The notes: generated by a model not told the origin, from the letters alone. A stretch of DNA of 64,000 nt from Micromonospora coxensis (GCF_900090295.1 NZ_LT607753.1:5952001-6016000), one strand, 5' to 3'; positions 1 to 8,070 are shown, numbered from the stretch's first letter. A program made the numbers and translations.

Positions 1-220
1 GGTCCACCCCGACCGCGTCGCCGCCGAGGTTGGCCAGGTTGCGGCCGAGCCCGCAGCCGACGTCGAGGGTCCGGCCGAGGTGCAGGCGGCGCAGGTTCCA
101 CCGGTACGGCGCCTGTACGTCGAGCAGTTGCTTCCAGCGCGCGCCGCCGAGGCGTTGCAGCCGGCGGGTGTAGTCCTCACCCTCGGTGCTCGCCGCGGTG
201 TCCTGACGTGTGTGTTCCAT
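1..220 (-). CDS. class I SAM-dependent methyltransferase, N-terminal part
   Basis: Only the first 73 codons lie in the window; the gene runs off the left edge. The reverse strand from the ATG at 220 reads MEHTRQDTAASTEGEDYTRR and reaches DVGCGLGRN followed by GGDAVGVD. That is motif I of the Rossmann-fold methyltransferases (glycine-rich SAM loop), with the acidic residue after strand 2 in GVD. Substrate unknown. It is divergent from the sugar operon that starts at 576, with 355 bp between them. The methyl acceptor and any link to the neighbours cannot be judged from this fragment. Confidence 0.75.
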   Translation of the reverse strand, partial: MEHTRQDTAASTEGEDYTRRLQRLGGARWKQLLDVQAPYRWNLRRLHLGRTLDVGCGLGRNLANLGGDAVGVD

Positions 221-575
221 CGCCGGCCCCTTTGCCTGTAGCGGATACGGACAAGGTGGTGCTCACGCACCTCCGGCGTCACGCGCGCAGCGCGTACCGC
301 CGGCCTCCCCCCGCACCCGCCCGTCGCGGGCCCCCGCACGATGCTACGGACGACGCGGCCTCCCGTCAGCATGATCGAGCGGGTGCTTCGTGGTGTGTCG
401 CGGCGACTGCGGAGGGTGATCGGATCTCGGGCCCCGCCGGGGAGGGGCGCCGGCACGAAGGAGGGCGCAGGCCCGCGAAGCACGCATCGCGCGCCGAGGA
501 CGCTATTGATCAATAACAAGACATATGGCGATTTACCTTGGTAATCTCGAATCCGGTACGTCCCGGGAGTGCGCC
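221..575. other. intergenic region between divergent genes
   Basis: No convincing gene: reading frames here have no family resemblance and are Arg/Pro-rich in the manner of GC-rich non-coding DNA. The only AT-rich patch is at about 503-540, just before the operon start, and it carries the palindrome listed separately. It probably holds the promoters of both flanking transcripts, but I see no clear -35/-10 pair. Confidence 0.5.
504..515. promoter_or_regulatory. perfect 12-bp palindrome, candidate operator of the sugar operon
   Basis: TATTGATCAATA is its own reverse complement and sits about 60 bp before the ATG of the dehydrogenase, in the only AT-rich stretch of the intergenic region. Short even palindromes of this kind are bound by dimeric repressors (LacI, GntR or ROK families) ahead of sugar-catabolic operons. 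No regulator gene is visible next to it, so the binding protein would be encoded elsewhere. Function is inferred from position and symmetry only. Confidence 0.4.
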
Positions 576-1613
576 ATGGGCAACTGGGTTGTCTCTCTGG
601 CCGGGCCGCGGCGCGTGAGCCTCGAGCCCTGCCCCACCGATCCGCTCGGCCCGGGCCAGGTCCGGGTCCGCACCTGCTTCTCCGGCATCTCCGCCGGCAC
701 CGAACTCACCCTGTTCCGGGGCAGCAACCCCCGGCTCAGCAAGGACTGGGACGATCTCACCCGGATGTTCGTCCCCCGGCAGACCCCGGTGCCGTACCCG
801 CTGGTCGGCTTCGGCTACGAGGAGGTCGGCGAGGTCGTCGAGGTGGCGGCCGACGTCGACGACCGCGTCCCGGGGCAGCTCGTCTGGGGCATCTGGGGGC
901 ATCGGGCCGAGGCCGTCCTGCCGGCCGGCGCGGTCACCCCGCTCGCCCCCGGGCTCGACCCGCTCGCCGCCGTGTTCGCCCGCCCCGGCGCCATCGCGCT
1001 GACCGCCGTCCTCGCCGGCGACCTGCACCTCGGCGACTGGGTCGGGATCTTCGGCCAGGGCGTCATCGGGCTGCTCGCCACCCGGCTCGCCACGCTCTCC
1101 GGCGCCCGGGTGGTCGCTGTCGACCGGGTGCCCGCCCGGCTGGCGATGGCCGCCCGCCTCGGCGCGCGACGGACCGTCGACGCCGGCGTCGAGTCCGCGG
1201 CCGGCGTGCTGCGTACGCTCAGCGACGGCCGGGGCGCGGACGTCTGCCTGGAGCTGTCCGGGGCGTATCCGGCGCTGCACGAGGCCATCCGCGCCACCAC
1301 CCACGCCGGCCGCGTCGTGGCGGCCGGCTTCTACCAGGGCGGCGCCGAGGGGCTCGGCCTCGGCGAGGAGTTCCACCACAACCGGATCCAGCTGGTGGCG
1401 GCCCAGGTCTCCGGGCCCGCCCCCGCGCCCGGCCTGGCCGGCCGGTGGTCCGGCGCCCGCATCGCCCACACCTTCATGGACCTGGTGGCCGAGGGCAGCG
1501 TCGACCCGCTGCCGCTGGTGAGCCACGTCGTGGACGCCCGCGCGGTGGCCGACGCGCTGGCGTTGCTCGACCGCGGTGCCGATGACGTCCTCCAAGTCGT
1601 GCTGAGGTTCTGA
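576..1613 (+). CDS. zinc-binding dehydrogenase family oxidoreductase (BchC-like MDR)
   Basis: About 345 aa of the medium-chain dehydrogenase/reductase fold. The start is the ATG at 576 (MGNWVVSLAGP), with GGGAG about 7 nt upstream; an in-frame ATG at 525 would add 17 residues unlike the family. The N-terminal part has SGISAGTELTLFRG, as in BchC-like members, which lack the usual catalytic-zinc GHE motif. The NAD(P) loop is GQGVIG in the middle of the protein. It probably oxidises an alcohol of a sugar or cyclitol. It is the first gene of a coupled operon: its TGA overlaps the next ATG by one base (1613). The substrate cannot be named; the isomerase and hydrolase downstream point to carbohydrate breakdown. 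Confidence 0.7.
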   Translation: MGNWVVSLAGPRRVSLEPCPTDPLGPGQVRVRTCFSGISAGTELTLFRGSNPRLSKDWDDLTRMFVPRQTPVPYPLVGFGYEEVGEVVEVAADVDDRVPGQLVWGIWGHRAEAVLPAGAVTPLAPGLDPLAAVFARPGAIALTAVLAGDLHLGDWVGIFGQGVIGLLATRLATLSGARVVAVDRVPARLAMAARLGARRTVDAGVESAAGVLRTLSDGRGADVCLELSGAYPALHEAIRATTHAGRVVAAGFYQGGAEGLGLGEEFHHNRIQLVAAQVSGPAPAPGLAGRWSGARIAHTFMDLVAEGSVDPLPLVSHVVDARAVADALALLDRGADDVLQVVLRF

Positions 1614-2431
1614 TGACCCTGCCACTCGCCTGCCAGGAGCAGTTGCTCCCCGGCGCCGACCTGCCCCAGAAGTTCGCCCTCGCCCGCGCCCTCGGCTACG
1701 ACGGCATCGAGCTGCGCGGGCGGGGTGACCTCGCGTTCGCCCGCCGCCTGCCGGAGCTGCGCCGGGCCCGCGCCGAGGGGGTGGTCATGCCCACCGTCTG
1801 CGTGGAGATGGACCACTTCATCGGCGACTTCGTCCCGGCGCTCTCCCGGGACGCGGTGGCCAACCTGCGCTCCCAGCTGTCCGTCATCGCCGAGCTGGGC
1901 GGCGTCGGCGCGATGACCCCGGCCGCCTGGGGGATGTTCTCCCGCCGGCTGCCGCCGTTCGAGCCGCCCCGCTCACCCGCCGGTGACCGGCAGGTGCTCG
2001 TCGACGCCCTCGGCGAGCTGGGCGAGCACGCCCGTGCCGAGGGCGTCACCCTCTTCCTCGAACCGCTCAACCGGTACGAGGACCACATGGTCAACCGGCT
2101 CGACGAGGCCGTGGCGCTCTGCGCGGCCGTCGGGCTGCCGTCGGTGCGGGTGGTGGCCGACACCTTCCACATGAACATCGAGGAGGACGACGTGCACGCC
2201 GCGCTGCGCGCCGCCGCGCCGTACCTGGGGCACGTGCAGGTCAGCGACTCCAACCGGTACCAGCCGGGCGCCGGGCACCTGGACTGGCCGGCGCTGCTGC
2301 GCACCCTGGGCGACATCGGCTACCCGGGCTGGCTGGCCGTGGAGTGCCGGCTGCGCGGGGACCCGGTCCGGGCCCTGCAACAGGCGGCCACCGTGCTGCG
2401 CCACGCCCGGCCCCGGCAGGCGGCGGCATGA
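1613..2431 (+). CDS. sugar phosphate isomerase/epimerase (xylose isomerase-like TIM barrel)
   Basis: A 272-aa AP-endonuclease-2/xylose-isomerase-type TIM barrel. Family signs are LGYDGIELRGRG near the N-terminus, the metal-ligand glutamate in LFLEPLNRYEDHMVN, the VVADTFHMNIEE segment, and GHVQVSDSNRYQPGAGHLD with YPGWLAVECRLRG near the end. These strands carry the Glu/Asp/His ligands of the divalent metal. Enzymes of this group isomerise or epimerise sugars, keto-sugars or inosose derivatives. It overlaps the upstream stop by one base and the downstream start by four, so all three proteins should be made together. With the dehydrogenase it suggests an oxidation-then-isomerisation route on a free sugar; the sugar itself is unknown. 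Confidence 0.75.
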   Translation: MTLPLACQEQLLPGADLPQKFALARALGYDGIELRGRGDLAFARRLPELRRARAEGVVMPTVCVEMDHFIGDFVPALSRDAVANLRSQLSVIAELGGVGAMTPAAWGMFSRRLPPFEPPRSPAGDRQVLVDALGELGEHARAEGVTLFLEPLNRYEDHMVNRLDEAVALCAAVGLPSVRVVADTFHMNIEEDDVHAALRAAAPYLGHVQVSDSNRYQPGAGHLDWPALLRTLGDIGYPGWLAVECRLRGDPVRALQQAATVLRHARPRQAAA

Positions 2432-3822
2432 GCGCCGGGACCGCCGGCACGGCGACCGGCGAGCCCGCACCCCGGCCCGCCGGGCCCGGCCGGCGCGTCG
2501 CCGACCCGGCTCCGGGGGAGCGGATCGCCGCGCTCCGCCGGCTGGCGATCGCCACCCTCGACGCGAACTGGGAGCACGACCACACCGTGCCGTCGCGCAC
2601 CCTCTACCCGCACCAGTGGAGCTGGGACTCCGCGTTCATCGCGATCGGGTCGGCGCACGTACGCCCGGACCGGGCCTGGCGGGAGCTGCACACCCTGTTC
2701 GCCGCCCAGTGGGCCGACGGGCGGGTGCCGCACATCGTGTTCAACCCGGCGCTGCGGGTCGGGTCGTACTTCCCCGGTCCGCAGTTCTGGGGCTCGACCG
2801 CCGCCGACGGGGCGCCCGCCGTCGCGACCTCGGGCATCGTCCAGCCGCCGGTGCACGCCCAGGCGGCCTGGCTGGTGCACCGGCGGGCCCCCGCCGAGGC
2901 GTCGCGGGAGGCGCTGCGCCGGCTCTACCCGCGGCTGGTCGCGCAGCAGCGGTACCTGACCCGACGCCGCGACGTCGGCGGCGCCGGGCTGGCCTGCATC
3001 GTGCACCCGTGGGAGTCCGGCCTGGACAACAGCCCCGCCTGGGACGCGCCGATGGACGCCGTCCCCGCCGACGCCGCGGTGATGCGGGCGTACCGGAGGC
3101 ACGACACCGCGTACGCCGACGCCGCGCACCGCCCCACGGACCTGGACTACGCGCGCTACGTCGCGATCGTCGACTCCTACCGGGCCCACCGCTACCGCGA
3201 CGACACCCTGGCCGGTCGGCATCCGTTCCTGGTCGAGTGCCCGCTGTTCAACGCGGCGCTGGGCGCGGCGGAGCACGCGCTGGCCCGGATCGCCGGGGTC
3301 GTCGGCGCGGACCCGGGCCCGCACCGGGAGCGCGCCGCCCGGGTCACCGAGGCGCTGGTGCGCCGGCTGTACGACCCGGACACCGGCACCTTCCATCCGC
3401 GTGACCTGCGCACCGACCGGCTGCTGCCGGCCCGTACGGTGCTCGGGCTGATGCCGCTGCTCCTGCCCGACCTGCCCGCCCGACAGGTCGAGGCGGTGAT
3501 CGTCGAGGCGTGCTCGCCGCGATTCGGCCTGGCGGCGCGGATGGAGCGCCCGCTGCCCACCCACGACCGCACCGCGCCGGACTTCGAGCCGCTGCGCTAC
3601 TGGCGCGGTCCGGCCTGGATGAACACCAGTTGGCTGCTCTGGCGCGGGCTGCTCACCCACGGCCGGCGCGACCTGGCGGCCGGGCTGCGCGAGTCCATGC
3701 TGGAGCTGGTGGCCACCGGCGGCTGCCACGAGTACTTCCACCCGGACACCCGGGCGGGGCTCGGGTCGGCGGCGTTCAGCTGGACGGCGTCGCTGCTGCT
3801 CGACACCCTCGCCGAGGGCTGA
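2428..3822 (+). CDS. MGH1/GH63-like glycoside hydrolase
   Basis: 464 aa from the ATG at 2428, which overlaps the previous stop (ATGA). An (alpha/alpha)6-barrel hydrolase of the mannosylglycerate-hydrolase/GH63 type. Visible signatures are HDHTVPSRTLYPHQWSWDSA (substrate-contacting Trp-Asp), HPWESGLDNSPAWD (family acid motif), PLLPDLP, RYWRGPAWMNTSWLLWRGL and CHEYFHPDTRAGLGSAAFSW near the C-terminus. No signal peptide is seen, so it should act in the cytoplasm on an imported glucoside or mannoside. As third gene of the operon it probably releases the sugar handled by the other two enzymes. Substrate (trehalose-like, glucosyl- or mannosylglycerate) is not decided by sequence. Confidence 0.75.
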   Translation: MSAGTAGTATGEPAPRPAGPGRRVADPAPGERIAALRRLAIATLDANWEHDHTVPSRTLYPHQWSWDSAFIAIGSAHVRPDRAWRELHTLFAAQWADGRVPHIVFNPALRVGSYFPGPQFWGSTAADGAPAVATSGIVQPPVHAQAAWLVHRRAPAEASREALRRLYPRLVAQQRYLTRRRDVGGAGLACIVHPWESGLDNSPAWDAPMDAVPADAAVMRAYRRHDTAYADAAHRPTDLDYARYVAIVDSYRAHRYRDDTLAGRHPFLVECPLFNAALGAAEHALARIAGVVGADPGPHRERAARVTEALVRRLYDPDTGTFHPRDLRTDRLLPARTVLGLMPLLLPDLPARQVEAVIVEACSPRFGLAARMERPLPTHDRTAPDFEPLRYWRGPAWMNTSWLLWRGLLTHGRRDLAAGLRESMLELVATGGCHEYFHPDTRAGLGSAAFSWTASLLLDTLAEG

Positions 3823-3885
3823 GGCGCGGTCCCGTGCCGGTCCCGTCCCGTGCGCGACCCTGTGCCGGCGTGGCCCCGGCCGTGC

Positions 3886-4587
3886 TCAGGCGTGGTCGGT
3901 GGAGCCGGCGGCGACCCGCAGCGCGCCCAGCGGCGCGTCGTCGATCGCGTACCCGAGCGCGTCGACCACCTCGACCACGCCGCTGACCCGCGCGGTCAGG
4001 CGCAGCGCCAGGTGTACGCTCGACCAACGGTCGAGCTGGCCGGTGAGGGTCACCACGCCACCGTGGACGGTCACGTCGACCGTGTCGTCGGCGACGCCGA
4101 GGACCCGGCGCAGCACGTCGCCGACCACGTCCCGGCGGATGTCGGCGTCCGGGCGCAGGTGCACCCGGAGCAGGTCGCCCCGGGTCACGATGCCGACCAG
4201 CCGGCCCAGGTCGTCGGTCACCGGGAGCCGTTTGACCTGGCGGCGGTCCATGATCCGGGCCGCCTCGGTGACCGTGGTGTCGGGGGAGACGCAGACCGGC
4301 GGAGTGGTCATCAGATCGGCGGCCAGGGTCGCCCCGGCCTTGGCCCGGGCCTCCCCGTCGTGCCGGCTGGGGAAGATCCGCCGCTCGTGCGGGCGGCCCA
4401 GCAGCTCGACCTTGTGCAGCAGGTCGGCCTCGGAGACCACGCCGAGCACCCGCCGGGCGCCGTCCACCACCGGCACCGCGGTGACGTGCCGGCCGGTCAG
4501 CAGGTCCACGATCTCGCGGTACGCGGCACCCTCCCGGACCGCCGCGACCTCCGTCGTCATCACGTCCTGCACCTGCCACGTCCGCAT
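3886..4587 (-). CDS. CBS-domain pair plus BON domain protein
   Basis: 233 aa. Two CBS domains: the first starts at VQDVMTTEVAAVREG and reaches VVSEADLLHKV (about 6-65), the second at LAADLMTTPPVCVSPDTTV and ends at GIVTRGDLLRV (about 88-145). A BON domain follows (about 150-220: DVTVHGGVVTLTGQLDRWS). CBS pairs bind adenosyl ligands such as AMP/ATP; BON domains contact membranes or lipids. No membrane segment is present. In actinomycetes such proteins are often stress- or dormancy-linked. It is transcribed alone, convergent with the hydrolase, and lies downstream of the arsenate reductase genes on the same strand with about 140 bp between. The ligand is unknown. Confidence 0.85.
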   Translation of the reverse strand: MRTWQVQDVMTTEVAAVREGAAYREIVDLLTGRHVTAVPVVDGARRVLGVVSEADLLHKVELLGRPHERRIFPSRHDGEARAKAGATLAADLMTTPPVCVSPDTTVTEAARIMDRRQVKRLPVTDDLGRLVGIVTRGDLLRVHLRPDADIRRDVVGDVLRRVLGVADDTVDVTVHGGVVTLTGQLDRWSSVHLALRLTARVSGVVEVVDALGYAIDDAPLGALRVAAGSTDHA

Positions 4588-4636
4588 GGCGACCTCCTCG
4601 TCCCGCCCTCGACGCTAGGCGGCGCGGGCGGGGGCG

Positions 4637-4659
4637 GGCAGGGGCGCAGGGGCCCTGCC
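4637..4659 (-). terminator. possible terminator of the leftward ars transcript
   Basis: GGCAGGG (4637-4643) and CCCTGCC (4653-4659) form a 7-bp perfect stem with a 9-base loop, about 75 bp after the arsenate reductase stop. No U-run follows, as is usual in such GC-rich genomes. Confidence 0.35.
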
Positions 4660-4730
4660 GCCGGGCCGGAAGTCCCGCCGGTCCACCAGCGGCTCGGCGA
4701 TCGCCCGGTGCGTCGGGACCGGCGGGGAGG

Positions 4731-5390
4731 CTACGACGTCGTGATCCGCAGCTCGTCGAGGAGCCGGCGGACGCGACGTTCGATCTCGTCCCGGATCGGT
4801 CGTACACCGGCCAGGTCGAGACCGGCCGGGTCGTCGAGATCCCAGTTCTCGTAGCGGGTGCCGGGGAAGACCGGGCAGGCGTCCCCACAGCCCATGGTGA
4901 CCACCACGTCGGCGGCCCGGACGACCTCGTCGGTCCACGGCTTGGGGAACTCCTCCGAGATGTCGATGCCCCGTTCGGCCATCGCCGCGACGGCGGCCGG
5001 ACTGACCTGGCCGGCGGGCTCGCTGCCGCCGGACCAGGCCACCGCACGGTCGCCGGCCAGGTGGGTCAGGAACCCGAGGGCCATCTGGGAGCGGCCGGCG
5101 TTGTGGGTGCACAGGAAGAGCACCACGGGCCGGCCGTCGAGGTGGTGGCCCTCGACCCGGGCGAGGGCGTGCAGCCGCTGACGGGCGAAGCGTTCGGCGA
5201 GCAGCGGCAGGTAGTGGGGGATGGTGCTGCCGGTGGCGAACTGGTCGTAGCTGGCGTGCAGGAACCGTTCGACGGTCTCGGGGCCGTAGCTGCCGTCGAA
5301 CTCGGCGGCCAGCCGGGCCGCCGCGGTGTGTAGGGCGAGGTGCTGGTCGACGGAGAGGTCGGCGCGCGGGTGCGGGCGGGTGTCGGTCAT
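4731..5390 (-). CDS. arsC: arsenate reductase with N-terminal three-helix domain
   Basis: 219 aa from the ATG at 5390. The N-terminal 80 residues (LALHTAAARLAAEFDGSYGP onward) form the helical bundle found before many actinobacterial arsenate reductases. The low-molecular-weight phosphatase fold follows, with P-loop CTHNAGRS (the CX5R thiolate loop) and later VVVTMGCGDACPVFPG and the ENWDLDDPAG loop with its acidic residue. It reduces arsenate to arsenite using a thiol system (mycothiol/mycoredoxin or thioredoxin; which one cannot be told). Its start overlaps the stop of the ArsR-ArsC fusion gene by 4 bp (ATGA), so the two are one operon with a repressor-reductase first product. Confidence 0.9.
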   Translation of the reverse strand: MTDTRPHPRADLSVDQHLALHTAAARLAAEFDGSYGPETVERFLHASYDQFATGSTIPHYLPLLAERFARQRLHALARVEGHHLDGRPVVLFLCTHNAGRSQMALGFLTHLAGDRAVAWSGGSEPAGQVSPAAVAAMAERGIDISEEFPKPWTDEVVRAADVVVTMGCGDACPVFPGTRYENWDLDDPAGLDLAGVRPIRDEIERRVRRLLDELRITTS

Positions 5391-6073
5391 GACTGGCTCC
5401 GGAGGAGGACGGCGGGGGCGAGACGGTCGACGCGGTCGGCGAGGTCGGCGTACGCGGCTTCGAACGCCGCGTCGGTGTCGGCCCGGACCGGGTCGGGGAC
5501 GGACCAGTGCAGCCGGGGACGCACGGGTCCGGTGAGTTCCTCGTGGGCGTTGTCGCACACGGCGATCACCAGGTCGTCGTCGCGGACGACGTCGTCGACG
5601 TGCGCGGTGCCGGTCGGGTCGAGGTCCAGCCGGTGGCGGTGGGCGACCGCCACCGCCCGGGGGTGGACCCGGCTCGCCGGCCTGGTGCCGGCCGAGGCGG
5701 CGGCACCGTGGGTACGCCGTCGCCACAGGGCGGCGGCGAGCTGCGAACGGGCCGAGTTGTGCGTACACACGAAGACGACCCGGTCCACCCCGGGCAGTGG
5801 CGGCGCGGCGAGCGCGGCCATCGCCTCCGGCCGCAGTCGCAGGTACGTACGCCGTCGGTCGCCCTCGGAACGGGCCCTGACGACGAGGCCCGCCTCGGTG
5901 AGCACCTTCACGTGGTGGGCGACCAGGTTGGTCGGCAGGTCGAGGGTCTGGGCGATCTCGCCGGGCGAGGCGTCGCCGATGGTGAGCGCGTCCACGATCG
6001 CGAGCCGTGAGGCGTCCCCGAGCGCGGCGTGGATCCGGGCCCGCGCGATCACGGAATCAAGCTCAGTTTTCAT
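5387..6073 (-). CDS. ArsR repressor fused to a low-MW phosphatase-type arsenate reductase
   Basis: 228 aa with two domains. Residues 1-88 are a winged-helix ArsR-type DNA-binding domain (ALGDASRLAIVDAL, then GEIAQTLDLPTNLVAHHVKV as recognition helix). Residues about 95-228 are an LMW-PTPase/arsenate reductase with loop CTHNSARS and acid region near HWSVPDPVRAD. Such fusions are known in actinobacteria. The protein could repress its own operon and also reduce arsenate, tying activity to expression. I see no obvious ArsR thiol cluster in the DNA-binding half, so the inducer may act through the phosphatase half or another site. It precedes arsC with a 4-bp overlap. Candidate operator repeats surround its start codon. 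Confidence 0.85.
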   Translation of the reverse strand: MKTELDSVIARARIHAALGDASRLAIVDALTIGDASPGEIAQTLDLPTNLVAHHVKVLTEAGLVVRARSEGDRRRTYLRLRPEAMAALAAPPLPGVDRVVFVCTHNSARSQLAAALWRRRTHGAAASAGTRPASRVHPRAVAVAHRHRLDLDPTGTAHVDDVVRDDDLVIAVCDNAHEELTGPVRPRLHWSVPDPVRADTDAAFEAAYADLADRVDRLAPAVLLRSQS

Positions 6074-6095
6074 TGAGTCAATTCTCGTTGAGCTT
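6059..6095. promoter_or_regulatory. candidate ArsR operator around the start of the fusion gene
   Basis: AAGCTCA (6059-6065) and TGAGCTT (6089-6095) form a perfect inverted repeat, and the smaller palindrome TTGAGTCAA lies between them (6073-6081), overlapping the ATG at 6073. The AT-rich, symmetric element is typical of ArsR-family sites that block transcription or translation start. The most likely ligand is the ArsR domain encoded immediately downstream (leftward). Confidence 0.5.
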
Positions 6096-6142
6096 CCTGC
6101 TCGATGTCAAGGAGGATCCCGTCGTCCATCCGCGCGGGCGGT

Positions 6143-6481
6143 TCAGCAGCAGGTGGTCAGGTACGACCGGAGCTCGGCGAGGGCGGCGAGCGTCCCCTCG
6201 CGGTCGGCCCGGTACCAGACCGTCTTGCCGTCACGGCGTGCGGTGACCACCGCGCCCCGGCGCAGCAGCGTCAACTGCTGCGACGCCGTGGCCTGGCTGA
6301 TGCCGGCGCGCTCGGCGACCTCGCCCACCGACAGCTCCGCGCCCCGGGCGAACAGCATCATGATCCGCTGCCGGGTGGGGCTGGCCAGGGCCTTGAGGAA
6401 CTCCTGCGTGCGCGGGTCCAGTCCGGCGGGGGCGTCGCCGCTGGTGGGGTCCGCCGGCTCTCCGGTCAGCGCCTGACTCAT
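6143..6481 (-). CDS. arsR: ArsR/SmtB-family transcriptional repressor
   Basis: 112 aa starting at MSQALTGEP (ATG 6481, with GAGAGGG upstream); a longer frame to 6553 would run through the operator and is rejected. Winged-helix core: FLKALASPTRQRIMMLF, then SVGEVAERAGISQATASQQL as recognition helix and the wing VTARRDGKTVWYRAD. It ends in a vicinal Cys pair (...YLTTCC), a plausible arsenite/metal site. It is divergent from the ArsO-like flavoprotein gene, with a near-perfect inverted repeat in the 62 bp between them, so it probably represses both. It differs from the other regulators here in where its cysteines are, which suggests different inducers. Confidence 0.88.
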   Translation of the reverse strand: MSQALTGEPADPTSGDAPAGLDPRTQEFLKALASPTRQRIMMLFARGAELSVGEVAERAGISQATASQQLTLLRRGAVVTARRDGKTVWYRADREGTLAALAELRSYLTTCC

Positions 6482-6503
6482 GGTCACACCCTCTCTCCCG
6501 GAC

Positions 6504-6537
6504 ATCATATTGTCATTTAACGAAACGACGATATGAT
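6504..6537. promoter_or_regulatory. ArsR operator between divergent arsR and arsO-like genes
   Basis: ATCATATTGTC (6504-6514) and GACGATATGAT (6527-6537) are 11-bp inverted arms with one mismatch and a 12-base AT-rich spacer. The element fills the short divergent promoter region (6482-6543) and would cover both start sites. Its symmetry and location fit an autoregulatory site of the 6143-6481 repressor. Confidence 0.65.
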
Positions 6538-6543
6538 CTCTGA

Positions 6544-7635
6544 ATGACGTCACGAACCGAACCCGTGGTGGTCGTCGGCGGCGGCCAGTCCGGCCTCGCC
6601 GCCGCCCGGGCCGCCCGCCTCGCCGGCCTGCGACCGGTCGTCCTGCACGCCGGAGCGGAGCCGGTCGGCTCCTGGCCGGACTACTACGACAGTCTCACCC
6701 TCTTCTCGCCCGCCCGGCACAGCGCGCTGCCCGGGCTGGCGTTCGGTGGCGACCCCGACCGCTACCCGCGCCGGGACGAGGTCGTGGCGTACCTGCGCCG
6801 CTACGCCGACGGCCTCGACGTCGACATCCGCACCGGGGTCCGGGTCCACGCGGTGCACCCGCGTCCCGACGGGGGATACCTGGTCCGTACCGAGGCGGGG
6901 GACGAGATCGCCGCGGCGGGGGTGGTCGCCGCTGGCGGATCCTTCGGCAACCCGTACCTGCCGCGCCTGCCGGGCCAGGACGACTACACCGGGGAACTGC
7001 GACACGTCGCCGGCTACCGCCGGCCCGACCGGTACGCCGGCCGGCGGGTGGTGGTGGTCGGCGCCGGGAACTCCGCCGTCCAGGTCGCCCACGAGATCGC
7101 CGGGTACGCGCGGGTCACCCTCGCCACCCGGGGGCCGGTGCGGTTCCTGCCGCAACGCGTCCGAGGCCGGGACCTGCACCACTGGCTGGACGTCACCGGC
7201 CTGGACCGGCTGCCGGCCGCCGTCGTGCGCCGCGTCGTCCGGGGCGCGACGGTGATCGACAGCGGCGTCCACCGGGCCGCCCTCGCCGCCGGGCTGATCA
7301 CCCGTCGGGAGATGTTCACGGCGTTCACCCCCGACGGTGTCGTCTGGAGCGACGGGGCGGCGGAGCCGGTCGACGCGGTCCTGTTCGCCACCGGCTACCG
7401 CCCGGACGTCGGGTACCTCGACCCGCTCGGTCTGCGGGAGCCGGGCGCGCCCCGGCCGGTGGGCGGGGTCTACGCCGACCGTCCGGGCCTCGTCCACCTG
7501 GGGTGGGAGTTCCAGCGGTCCTTCGCCTCCAACACCTTGCGCGGGGTCGGCCGGGACGCGGCGCACGTGATCGCCGCGCTCGCCGGGCACCTGTCCGGCC
7601 GGCCCGGGCGTCGGGCGGGTGCGCCGGCGCGGTGA
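6544..7635 (+). CDS. arsO: ArsO-like FAD/NADPH monooxygenase
   Basis: 363 aa. Two dinucleotide-binding folds are visible: VVVVGGGQSGLAAARAA at the N-terminus (FAD) and RRVVVVGAGNSAVQVAHEIA at about 170 (NADPH). ATGYRP near 280 is the conserved turn of this flavoprotein group. Other marks are GSWPDYYDSLTLFSPARHSA and PYLPRLPGQDDYTGELRHVA. It belongs to the class often encoded in ars operons and named ArsO, whose reaction is still poorly defined; oxidation of trivalent arsenicals is one proposal. It is divergent from the arsR at 6143-6481 and shares its operator, which supports an arsenic role. It ends 8 bp before the convergent regulator at 7644. Confidence 0.75.
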   Translation: MTSRTEPVVVVGGGQSGLAAARAARLAGLRPVVLHAGAEPVGSWPDYYDSLTLFSPARHSALPGLAFGGDPDRYPRRDEVVAYLRRYADGLDVDIRTGVRVHAVHPRPDGGYLVRTEAGDEIAAAGVVAAGGSFGNPYLPRLPGQDDYTGELRHVAGYRRPDRYAGRRVVVVGAGNSAVQVAHEIAGYARVTLATRGPVRFLPQRVRGRDLHHWLDVTGLDRLPAAVVRRVVRGATVIDSGVHRAALAAGLITRREMFTAFTPDGVVWSDGAAEPVDAVLFATGYRPDVGYLDPLGLREPGAPRPVGGVYADRPGLVHLGWEFQRSFASNTLRGVGRDAAHVIAALAGHLSGRPGRRAGAPAR

Positions 7636-7643
7636 GTGGGGGT

Positions 7644-8021
7644 CTACGACCCGACGGCCGGTTCGACGGTGAGCAGTGCCGCCAACTGGCGCAGGATGCC
7701 GGGACGGGCCCGGTAGTAGACCCAGGTGCCACGCCGCTCGGCGTCCACCAGGCCCGCCTCCCGCAGCGTCCGCAGGTGGTGGGAGATCGTCGGCCCGGTC
7801 AGGTCGAAGGCGGGGGTGAGGTCGCAGACGCACGCCTCGCCGTCCTCGGCCGAGGCGATCATCGACATCAGCCGCAGCCGTACCGGGTCGCCGAGCGCCT
7901 TGAACGCGGGGGCGAGGATCGCGGCGGTCTCGGCCGGCACGCGACCCTGCGCCAGGGGCGGGCAGCAGGGCGTCTCCCCGTTCAGGTCGGCGACGGTGAG
8001 CGGCAGCGCTTGTTTCGGCAT
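7644..8021 (-). CDS. arsR: ArsR/SmtB-family repressor with CxC arsenic-sensing helix
   Basis: 125 aa. After an N-terminal extension with ETPCCPPLAQG comes the winged helix: FKALGDPVRLRLMSMIAS, then ACVCDLTPAFDLTGPTISHH, and the wing VDAERRGTWVYYRA. The CVCDL motif at the start of the DNA-binding helix is the classic As(III)/Sb(III) site of ArsR repressors. With the extra N-terminal CC it offers several thiolates. It is divergent from the small regulator and acetyltransferase genes at 8176 and 8502. A perfect 10-bp inverted repeat begins 19 bp before its start codon. It is the best candidate for the arsenite sensor of the island. Confidence 0.92.
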   Translation of the reverse strand: MPKQALPLTVADLNGETPCCPPLAQGRVPAETAAILAPAFKALGDPVRLRLMSMIASAEDGEACVCDLTPAFDLTGPTISHHLRTLREAGLVDAERRGTWVYYRARPGILRQLAALLTVEPAVGS

Positions 8022-8039
8022 GGGTCTAGGTTGACATCT

Positions 8040-8070
8040 GTCTAATCAACGTGCAACCGTTTGATTAGAC
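8040..8070. promoter_or_regulatory. perfect ArsR-type inverted repeat
   Basis: GTCTAATCAA (8040-8049) and TTGATTAGAC (8061-8070) are exact inverted arms with an 11-base spacer. They lie in the divergent region between the CxC arsR (7644-8021) and the arsR-arsN operon (8176 on). The right half plus downstream flank recurs at 9040-9062, before the second flavoprotein gene. Most likely the operator of the CxC repressor. Confidence 0.75.

Noticed and set aside
510..1625. Long open frame on the reverse strand opposite the dehydrogenase
   Set aside because: Gly/Arg/Asp-rich with no family resemblance, fully antisense to a clear MDR gene. GC-rich codon bias opens such frames.
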